A stretch of DNA of 64,000 bases, taken from positions 173,879,501 through 173,943,500 of the forward strand of contig NC_090989.1 of the NCBI RefSeq assembly GCF_041146395.1. The letters run 5' to 3'. A program made the position numbers and the translations under genes. A model generated the notes under the pieces. The model made no database searches and was not told the origin of the DNA. It saw only the letters and a program-made list of their open reading frames with translations. Positions 56,160-64,000 of the stretch are shown here, in pieces (position 1 is the stretch's first letter; the number at the start of each line of letters is the position of its first letter). The DNA comes from Eulemur rufifrons. Taxonomy: Eukaryota; Chordata; Mammalia; Primates; Lemuridae.

Positions 56160-56580
56160 TCAACAAGTGGATTAATAAAATGTGATATATGTATACCTTG
56201 GAATACTACTCAACCACAAAAAACAATGCTGAACTAGCACCTCTTATATTATCCTGGATAGAGCTGGAACCCATCCTTTAAAGTGAAATATCACAAGAAT
56301 GGAAAAACAAGCACCACATGTACTCGCCATCAGATTGGTACTAACTGATCAACATCAAGGTGCTCACGCGGAAGTAATATTCACTGGGTCCCAGATGGGT
56401 GGGAGGGAGGTGATGGGTATGGGTAAATTCATAAGTAATGGGTGCAGAGCACACTGTATGGGGGAAGGGCATGCTTATAGCTCTGGCTTGGTGAGGCAAA
56501 GGCATTATATGTAACCAAAATGTTTGTAGCCCAAAATATTCTGAAATTTTAAAAAATAAATAAATAATATTAAAAAAAAA
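56160..56580 (+). mobile_element. L1, strongly 5'-truncated, lemur-type 3' end
   Basis: The end of ORF2 ('tgatatatgtataccttgga', 'atactactcaaccacaaaaa', 'ggaaaaacaagcaccacatg') is followed by a 3' UTR with 'gtgaggcaaaggcattatat' and 'gtaaccaaaatgtttgtagc'. It closes in an A/TAAA tail at about 56548-56580. I associate this 3' UTR with strepsirrhine L1s. It is younger than the L1M pieces nearby. Confidence 0.85.
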
Positions 56581-56584
56581 CCAT

Positions 56585-57175
56585 GCAGGGTAGGACAAGC
56601 GTTCTCATGCACTTCTGTCATAGTGCCCAGTGTCCATGCTGCCCTTTTCTCATACTTCAGGACATTCTGACACTTCCTCTCTGCCTACCTTCAAAAGAAT
56701 GAACATGGGAGAATCATCTACATTTTTATAGTTTGCCAATAAATCTGACTATTTATTTTCCTGCAGACCAACAGAGCATTTTATTTACATGTGGGGTCAT
56801 GTATAAATAGAGCACTTTACTAAGCTCATAAAGATAGCTCAGAACAAATACCATCTTTCCAAGTAAAATTAATGAATTCTTCAGCTTAAGATTCTCTTGG
56901 GATTAATATTTTTGAGGACTTGATGTGATCAACTGCCATAAGGACATTTATTTTATTTAATTTATCTAATAGAGATAGATGTTCAGGTTCATGCTCCTAG
57001 AAGCTGTATAACCATCGCTGCAGATTCTATTTATTTTGCACTTCATTTTTTTTCCTAAGGCACATCCTTTTTTAAACCAGGTTGAAGAAAATTTTTTAAA
57101 ATAAATAAAAATCTTTTTAAATTGAAAAAGAACTGTAAATTAATTTTTAAAAATGTTCAGTATACCTTTGTTTAA
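56585..57175. other. Unique intergenic sequence
   Basis: No repeat was recognised. Confidence 0.4.
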
Positions 57176-57310
57176 AATGCGTCAGACACTGTGCTATGCC
57201 GTGGGGATACCATGCAAAACACACACAGTCCCTACCCACATGGAGCTTAGCGTTCAGAGGGGAAGCAGTAGGAAGAATACCGTGCCTGTATCATCATGAA
57301 CACAGGATGC
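57176..57310 (+). repeat. Dispersed mammalian repeat, unnamed family, short copy
   Basis: 'gcgtcagacactgtgctatg', 'ccgtggggataccatgcaaa' and 'ctacccacatggagcttagc' match the opening of the family. Confidence 0.55.
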
Positions 57311-57635
57311 AGAGAACACATGTGGTGGCCATGGAAACATCACTGGTATCTCCAACTGCAGGGAGCATAACTGATTGACAGCCCTGGCGGCTGCTCCTTT
57401 GGATCCTTCAAGTTGCTCTCAGCCAATGGCTTCCATTCCTGCAGGAGGCGGGACTTGTCTAGTGCAAAACTTGGGCTTGAGGTCACTTCACTGGCATCAC
57501 TGAAATATTCTTAGAGCTGAAAGCTCTTCCTGCCTTCTCTTGCTCCCCCCAGCCCTGCCCTTTATCTTGCACAGGTGTTTCTTATAAGAAAGCCCTCTGG
57601 TGTCTGCTTCTCAGAGGACTTGAATCACACAACAT
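57311..57635. other. Unique intergenic sequence
   Basis: Nothing was recognised. A modest CpG-containing word 'gcaggaggcgggacttgtc' lies near 57442. Confidence 0.4.
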
Positions 57636-57875
57636 GCACAGTCTACTCTGAGGGTTCAGTGAAAACATCTTGGAGGGGGTGATAACTGAACTGAGTTCAG
57701 TACAAGTGGAAAGCAATGAAGCTAAGAGGAGGTGAAAAACATTCCAGATACAGAAATCAGCATGTGCAAAGGTCCTCTCCCAAACTTAGACACACAAACA
57801 CAGCTGGCTGCAAAGTAGGCTGGGGAAAGTAGTCTCTGGTTGGGCATCCACATGCCCAGATAAAACCTGGAAGAG
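57636..57875 (+). repeat. Dispersed-repeat pieces (two families)
   Basis: 'ataactgaactgagttcagt', 'gaaaaacattccagatacag' and 'agcatgtgcaaaggtcctct' belong to the middle of the unnamed family. Directly after, 'cagctggctgcaaagtaggc' to 'atccacatgcccagataaaa' repeats the right end of the element at 25060-25445. Confidence 0.45.
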
Positions 57876-57879
57876 TGTT

Positions 57880-60285
57880 CTCAAATGCATTCAAAAAGCT
57901 GAAGAGGAAGAAGCACTTCCAAACTTATTTTATGAAGCCAGCATTACCCTGATACCAAAGCCAGACAAAGATGTGACAAGGACACTTCTGACCAATACCC
58001 CTAAGGAATAATGATGCAAAAAATCTCAACAAAATCTTAGCAAACAGAATTCAACAGCACATTAAAAGGATTATATACCACAACCAAGTGAGATTTATTC
58101 CTGGAATACAAAGATGGTTCAATATACAAAAAACAATCAATGTAATATACCACATTAACAAAATAAAGGACAAAAACCATATGGTCAGCTCAATCAGTGC
58201 AAGAAAAGTATATGACAAGATTCAACACCCTTTTATGATAAAAATACTCAACAAACTAGAAATAGAAGGAAACTACCTCAACATAATTAAGGCTACAGCT
58301 AACGTCATACTCAGTGGAAGAAAAAGTGTTTTCTCTAAGATCAGGAACAAAACAAGGATGCCAGATTTTGCCACTTCTATTCAACATAGTATTGAAAGTC
58401 CTAGCGAGAGCAATTAGGCAGGGGAAAAAAAAAAAGCATCCAAATTGGAAAGGAATAAGTAAAATTATCTCTGTTCTCAGATGAAATCATCTTATATGTT
58501 GATAACCCTAAAGATTCCACAAAAACTGTTACAATTAAACAAATTGAGCAAAGTTGCAGGATACAAACAAAATCAACACAGAAAAATCAGTTGCATTCTG
58601 TTAACATATACTTAAAATGAACAATCTGAAAGGAAATTAAGAGAACAATTCCATTTATCATAGCATCAAACAGAATAAAATACTTAAGAATAAACTAACC
58701 AAGGAGGTGAAAGACTTGTACACTGAAAATTACAAAACCCTAATGAAAAAATTAAAGACACAAATAAATGGAAAGATATCCTGTGTTCATGGATTGAACG
58801 ACTTAATGTTGTTAAGATGTCAATATTACTCAAAGTGATCTATGGATTCAATACAATTCCTATCAAAATCACAATGGCTTTTTTTTAGATATAGAAAAAT
58901 CTATTCTAAAATTCATATGGGCTCTCAAGGGACCCTGAGTAGTCAAACTACTTCTGAAAAAGAACAATGTTGAAAAACTCACGCTTCTTGATTTCAGGAA
59001 CTAAACTATAGGACTACAAGTCTACAGTAATCAAAGTAGTGTGGTGCTGGCATAAAGACATCTAAAAAGACCAGGAGAATAGAGATCCCAGAAATAAACC
59101 CTCACCTATATAATGAGGGTCTTCAAATGACCTTAAAAAAAGAGCCTCAAATCACGGTTTGGGTATGGCAAAGTCATAACATGTAAGCAAAATGTTTGTA
59201 CCCCCATATATCCTGAAAAAAAAAAAGACACATTAAACAGAAAAGACAACCTATAGAGTGGGAAAAAATACTTGCAAGTCATATATCTGACAAGAGGCTG
59301 ATATGTAGAAATAAATGAAACTCTTACAACTCAAAAACAAAGAATCAAATAACTCGATTAAAAAATGGGCAAAGGACTTGAACAGACATTTCTCCAAAGA
59401 TGATATACAAATGGCCTACAAGCATATGAAAAGATGCTCAACATTGCTAATCATTAAAGAAATGCAAATCAAAAACACAATGAAATATCATCTCACACCC
59501 ATTAGGATGGCTACTATTAAAAAACCCAGAAAATAACAAAATGTTGGCCAGGATGTAAAAAAAACAAGAACTTTTGTGCACTGTTGGTGGGATTGCAAAA
59601 TGGTGTAAGTACTATGGAAAACAGTATGGTGGTTCCTCAAAAAATTTAAAATAGAGCTACCATATAATTCAGCAATCCTATCTCTGGGTACATATCCAAA
59701 ATAAGTAAAAGCAGGGTCTTGAAGAGATATTTGCAAACCCATGTTCTCAACAGCACTATTCACAAGAGATAAGAGATGGAGGCAACCCAAATGTATATCG
59801 ACAGATGAATGAATAAACAAAATGTGGTATATACAGATAACACAGGTAATATATATTCAGAGTATTCGTCAACCTTTATAAGGAAGGAAATTCTATCTGA
59901 AAAAGCCATGCCACATGGTTGAACATTGAGGGCATTATGGTAAGTGAAATAAGCCAGACACAAAAGGACAGTGTATGATTCTACTTTATATGGGGTACCT
60001 AGAATAGTCAAATTCATAGAAACAGTGAGTAGAATGGTAGTTGCCAGGGGCTAGAGGATGGGGAGTTGTTGTGTAATGGGTACAGAGTTTCTTTTTTTTT
60101 TTAATTTTTTTTGGCTCTGATATTCTTATACTTCATAGAGTTTCAGTTTTGCAAGATGACAAAGTGCTTGAGATTAGTTGCACAATAATGTGAATGTGCT
60201 GAACACACTAAATTGTACACTTAAAAATGATTGAGACGGTAACTTTTATGTTATGTGATTTTTACAACAATTTTTAAAGAAATGA
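57880..60285 (+). mobile_element. L1 LINE, sense, ORF2 fragment to 3' end, inactive
   Basis: Sense L1 runs through the reverse transcriptase region ('ttttatgaagccagcattac', 'tagcaaacagaattcaacag', 'acaagattcaacaccctttt') and on to the C-terminal part ('acatttctccaaagatgata', 'ggtgggattgcaaaatggtg', 'ggcaacccaaatgtatatcg') and a 3' UTR. The longest frame (58088-58417, 109 codons) is a piece of the RT domain. The FADD active-site motif reads FSDE at 58474-58485, so catalysis would be lost even without the many stops. An insertion with deletion occurs near 59110-59235. Confidence 0.92.
59120..59235 (+). mobile_element. Short L1 3' end inserted in the older L1
   Basis: 'tgtaagcaaaatgtttgtac' with 'ccccatatatcctg' and poly-A is the terminus of a younger, lemur-type L1. 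It replaces part of the host L1: the text jumps from the region before 'cctcacctatataatg' to 'aaaagacaacctatagagtg'. Confidence 0.65.
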
Positions 60286-60289
60286 AATT

Positions 60290-60425
60290 CAGTATCCTAT
60301 GAAACTTAGTATCATATCACAACCAGGATATTGACATTGATCTATTTATTGGCTAATCTTTTTCAGATTCTCTCAGTTTTATTTGCACTCATATTTGTGT
60401 GTATGTAAAATTAAAGTTTTAAAAG
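60290..60425 (-). mobile_element. Possible L1M fragment, antisense
   Basis: 'caaccaggatattgacattg', 'cagattctctcagttttatt' and 'tgcactcatatttgtgtgta' resemble an antisense L1 block. The match is short. Confidence 0.45.
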
Positions 60426-60494
60426 CTTTAGTCAAGAAAAAAAACAAAAGGGTTCGCAGATACAAGAGGAGAATTTGTGAGGCACTGTAACACT

Positions 60495-60995
60495 TTCTTC
60501 ATTCCCTCCTTATTTATTTATTGTGTGCCCACTCCAAGTTAGACCTGGTGCCAGCCACTGGGATACAACAGGGAACATGACACAATCCCTGCCCTCAAGG
60601 AGCTTACAGTCTTTTGTGAAGACAGTCAATGACAATTCAGTCTGATATGTGCAATTCAGGCGTTGTGGGATCAAATGAAAGTATTGCCCATCCCAGGTGC
60701 GGGAGAGATGAATGGTCAGGGAATGTGTCCCGGAATAACTGCTATCTAAACTATCACATGAAGGAAAAACAGGTGTTTGCCAGGTGAAGATACGTATGAG
60801 CATTCCAGGCAAGGTCTGGAACAAGAACATACAGTATGCCTTCCAGAGAACTTGAAATGGCTCACGATGGCTAGAATTCAGTGAGAAACAGAGCATGCTG
60901 AGAAGTGTTACGGCAGAGGGGCCCAATCCTGAAGGGATAAGGAGTTTGTACCAATTGCTAGGAACAGTGGAATGTGTCCACCCTAGGAAGGTGCG
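60495..60995 (+). repeat. Dispersed mammalian repeat, unnamed family
   Basis: 'tttattgtgtgcccactcca', 'agccactgggatacaacagg', 'ccctgccctcaaggagctta', 'agcattccaggcaaggtctg' and 'gggataaggagtttgtacca' preserve the family order. The 138-codon minus frame (60510-60926) lies entirely in this repeat and is a shadow. Confidence 0.65.
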
Positions 60996-61034
60996 GCCTT
61001 AGCTGTACACCAAGCAGCATGCTATGAACCTGAA

Positions 61035-61228
61035 ATTCATTATTACAGTTTATCCACCTCACTGCGATGCAGCGAGGTAGCTGCTATCTTCTTCATTTTA
61101 CTGACGAGGAAACTGCAGATAACCATGTTTATGTAGCTTGACCGAGGGCACTCATGCAGCAGCTCAAAAGCTACAAAGCTAGGATTTGAACACAAATTTT
61201 TCTAATTCCAAAGCCCAGAGTAGATAAC
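61035..61228 (-). mobile_element. MIR SINE, antisense
   Basis: 'ttcattttactgacgaggaa', 'actgcagataaccatgttta', 'agctaggatttgaacacaaa' and 'ctaattccaaagcccagagt' match antisense MIR. Confidence 0.85.
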
Positions 61229-61239
61229 AGCAATAATAG

Positions 61240-61805
61240 GATCAACTTCATGCAGCTCTAGAGTCAGGTAGCTAGAATTTGAATCCTAACTTCAACTATT
61301 ATTAGCTGCATAACCTTGGGCCAGTTAGTCTGTGAGTTTCAATTGTTTTTGTTTTGTTTTGTTTTATTTTGTTTTCAGCATGAGAAGTACAATTCAGGGA
61401 AATACAGGGGGCTGTGGAATGTCAATTTTTCAACTTCATTTGTAAAAATGGGCATAATTGCTTACACATAAGCACTCTAAAATTATTAGCTATAATTATA
61501 ATTATTATACTTCTCAATCTAAATATATCAAAGAGAAACTACCAGAAAGAAGGGGTGAGGCAAAAGAAGATGAGTAATCCTTGTCTGAGGTTGTATAAAA
61601 ATAGTGCTCTGATAAAGAGTTGGGGGTCTCTGTTCCACCACTAACTTGCAAATCAACTACCTGTGCAATCGGTTTAAACTCTCACAAATGGGGTTACCAA
61701 CACCGGGGCAACTAAAACCACAGGGCTGCAGTAAGGATCAAGAGAAATAGTGAATCTCAAAGTACTATAAAAGTATAAAGCACACATGCCTCATGCTATT
61801 ATTAA
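61240..61805 (+). mobile_element. MIR SINE sequence interrupted by insertions
   Basis: 'atttgaatcctaacttcaac', 'gctgcataaccttgggccag' give the 5' and core part. A (TTTTG)n tract with unassigned DNA (61346-61420) intervenes, then 'cttcatttgtaaaaatgggc' resumes. A second MIR-like 3' part at 61680-61805 ('gtaaggatcaagagaaatag') may belong to another copy. Confidence 0.6.
61344..61377 (+). repeat. (TTTTG)n microsatellite
   Basis: 'tttttgttttgttttgtttt' followed by 'attttgttttc' is a short pentanucleotide repeat, and resembles the reverse of an A-rich retroposon tail. Confidence 0.85.
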
Positions 61806-62039
61806 AATGTCACATGGATTCAGTCACTTGACATATTTTTTAATGAAATATCTACTATACTCTTGGCACTGTGCTAAGGCTATGAACACCCTCAAATTGT
61901 AGGTGAACTATTACTTGTTCATGTTTGCAGTTTTCTTGGAATTGGCACCATAACTTTTATCAGATCCTCCAAGAGATGTATGACCCCAAAAAAGACTAAG
62001 AACTACTCTGCTTGATACTGGAGACAAAAGAGTAAGCAA

Positions 62040-62892
62040 GTCTCCATAAGATCAGGAACAAAACAAGAATGTCTATTCTCAGTTCTTCTATTCAGTGTTG
62101 TGTAGGACGTTCTAATCAGGGCAACTAAGCAGGAAAACAAAAGGCATTCCATTGAAAAGGAAGAAGTAAGCCTATCTCTATTTGTAGCTTACATGATCAA
62201 AAAAACTATTAGAGGTAATAAATGAGTCCAGCAAGGTTGCAGGATACAAGATAAGATCAATATACAAAAATCAGTTGTGTTTCTATACGCTAGAAATGAA
62301 CAATCCAAAAATGAAATTAAGAAACAACTCTATTTACAATAGCATCAAAATGAATAAAATATTTAAGGAATAAATTTAACAAAGGAAGCACAAGACTTGT
62401 ACAGCGAAAATTACAAAACATTGTTGAAAGCAATTAAAGACATCCATAATCGTAATCAAACAGAAAGACATCCCATGTTCACAGATTGGAAGACTTAATA
62501 TTTTTAAGATGGCAGTACTCCCCCAAATGATTTATAGATTCAATATAATCCCTATTAGAATTCCAGTTTCATTTTTTCAGAAATCAACAAAATGATCTTA
62601 ACATTGATATGGAAATACAAGAGACCCAGAATAGCCAAAACAATCTTGAAATGGAAGAGCAAAGTAAGAGCACTCACATTTCCCAATTTCAAAAGCTACA
62701 GTAATGCATACTATGTGGTATTGGCATAAGGATAAACACATAGATCAATAGAACAGAAATAAATCCATATATATATACATACAGTCAACTGATAAGGGTG
62801 CCAAAAAAATTCAATGGAGAAAGAATCATCCTTTCAACAAATGGTGGCAGGACAACTGGATATCACATTCCAAAAAATGTATCAAAAGATTT
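62040..62892 (+). mobile_element. L1 LINE, sense, ORF2 fragment, inactive
   Basis: 'aagatcaggaacaaaacaag', 'caggatacaagataagatca', 'acaatagcatcaaaatgaat', 'acatcccatgttcacagatt' and 'atcctttcaacaaatggtgg' are sense ORF2. The codons at the FADD position (62181-62192) read FVAY, so the active site is lost. It covers part of the same ORF2 region as the L1 at 57880-60285 and is a separate copy. Confidence 0.88.
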
Positions 62893-63090
62893 ATTCCATT
62901 AATGAGGGAGATGAAAAGATGACAAAGTTCAAAGGAGAACACAAGAAACTGACACATATACATTTCAAGTGAAAAAGAAATGCTGAATAAGATTGCTAAA
63001 TTGGATAAAAAACTGGTTAATGTCATACAGTGCATTAAAACCATACCTTTCGGGGTTAATGTCTCTCATGAATGAAATCATTTGCATCTT
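62893..63090. other. Unassigned AT-rich sequence
   Basis: It lies between an L1 fragment and an LTR. It could be a further diverged L1 piece; no clear match was found. Confidence 0.35.
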
Positions 63091-63554
63091 TGTGGTAAGG
63101 GGAATAATCGCCCTCTAAAAATATCCATGTCCTCATCACTGGAACCTACGGATGTGTCTCTTACACGGCAAAAGGGGTTGTGCAGATGGGATTAAGTTAA
63201 GGATCTTGAGATGCGGAGATTCTCCAAGAAGGCCCAATGTAATCATAACTATCCTAATAAGAGAAAGAGGAAGGCAGGAGAGTCACAGTCAGAGAGATTG
63301 GAAGATGGCATATTGGTGGCTTTGAAGATGGAGAAAGGAGTCCAAAGCCAAGGAATGTAGGCAGCTTCCAGAAGCCGGAAAACACAGAGGAATGGGTTTT
63401 CCCCTGGAACCTCCAGAAGGAGGGTAACCCTGCCAACACCTTGATTTTAGCCCAGTGAAACCCATCTAGGACTTCTGACCTCCAGAACGATAAAATAATA
63501 AATGTGTGTGAAATTTGTAGTAATTTCTTACGGCAGCAATAGGAAACTAATACA
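63091..63554 (+). mobile_element. MLT1 (ERVL-MaLR) solo LTR
   Basis: The LTR starts 'tgtggtaaggggaataatcg' and ends 'gcaataggaaactaataca' (TG...CA). In between are 'cacggcaaaaggggttgtgc', 'tgccaacaccttgattttag', 'gacttctgacctccagaacg' and a polyadenylation-type 'aataataaatgtg' near 63496. The order and length (about 464 bp) match MLT1. No internal retroviral sequence adjoins. Confidence 0.88.
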
Positions 63555-64000
63555 ATCTCTACCAGAAGAACTCATAGGATAAGTCAGTTTCCTATTAGTT
63601 AATATTTAACATTATAGAAATTGGGCTCCAAGCAATAGCTAATTAAGACACAAAGAAAGTTACTTTCCACTAGAGAGCTGGATGACCCCTGGGTGGGCTT
63701 GATGGAGCAGTGCTTTAATAGGGTATTGAAAGGACAGTCATCTTTTTGCTGTATTTCCAAGCTTTGAATATCCTTTCTTAACATCTGTGTGCTCTGCCCA
63801 TATTTCCCCTCAGCAGCATTCACATACTTCCATACCTCCCCTTCCTCAAAATCTATTATTGATCACCTAAGTTTATACAGTAACTGACATCATTCCTGAA
63901 GCAAGAATCTGTAAATGCATATTTCCTGTTTTTTCAATAACATGCACTATGTACAACACATTCCCTTCGTTCCACTTTTTCCTCTGTGATGACTTGCCCA
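63555..64000. other. Unique intergenic sequence to window end
   Basis: No repeat, RNA gene or credible frame was recognised. Confidence 0.4.

Noticed and set aside
58088..58417. RT-like 109-codon frame as a host gene
   Set aside because: It is a remnant of L1 ORF2 within a larger L1 copy with a changed active site.
60510..60926. 138-codon minus-strand frame
   Set aside because: It is contained within a copy of the unnamed dispersed repeat and has no counterpart frame in the other copies.

Overview
This window is intergenic or deep-intronic DNA from a primate nuclear genome. The organism is most likely a strepsirrhine, probably a lemur. The evidence is the Alu family. The dimeric Alus carry a right-arm tail that reads 'tgagctaggctgacgcca...', and several have an extended linker between the arms (around 'ggacaactaaaaatatata' in sense). 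From memory, both traits mark strepsirrhine and particularly lemuriform Alus rather than human-type AluS/AluY. A 5'-truncated L1 at about 56.16-56.58 kb ends in a 3' UTR I also associate with lemurs. The older layers (MIR, L2, old L1M, MLT1/MaLR LTRs, MER1, MER5, MER20, Tigger1) are shared by placental mammals.

I find no convincing protein-coding gene, rRNA, tRNA, snRNA or CRISPR array. The longest open frames (up to about 150 codons) lie in repeats or in unique sequence without gene-like support. One exception deserves a look: a short CpG-richer open frame at 53219-53455 that could be a terminal coding exon or a processed fragment.

Layout. 0-3.6 kb: an old repeat hit by an Alu, an antisense L1M, then an L2 split by an Alu. 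3.6-7.1 kb: a MER5 fragment, a 55-bp Alu scrap with perfect target-site duplications, an ERVL-type LTR with its adjoining primer-binding region, and a second L2. 7.6-9.3 kb: Alus and a mini-L1 nested in an antisense L1M. 10-16.8 kb: a MER1 hAT element with an 8-bp TSD, several MIRs, a CpG-rich patch (14.39-14.67 kb), and an L1M/L2/hAT/Tigger mosaic. 17-25 kb: MIR, L2, nested MER5/hAT, Alu and an L1M 3' end. 25.4-27.2 kb: almost repeat-free DNA interrupted by one well-preserved Alu. 27-33.5 kb: mostly unique sequence with copies of one unnamed dispersed repeat. 33.9-36.3 kb: an L1M and an L2 split by an LTR-like block. 36-43 kb: unique DNA, L2 tails, MIRs, MER20 and three LTR tails in a row. 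43.4-49.6 kb: an Alu inserted into the tail of an Alu monomer, more dispersed-repeat copies, and an L1 nested in an L1. 51.3-56.6 kb: an L1M with a well-preserved Alu, the candidate exon, an internally deleted Tigger1 and a lemur-type L1 end. 57.9-63.6 kb: two broken L1 ORF2 fragments, MIRs and an MLT1 LTR.

No operon or pathway is present. What the window offers is a readable record of nested transposon insertions, plus a few unexplained non-repeat stretches. Repeat names are from memory of consensus sequences; no database search was run, so subfamily names are tentative and boundaries are typically good to 5-30 bases.
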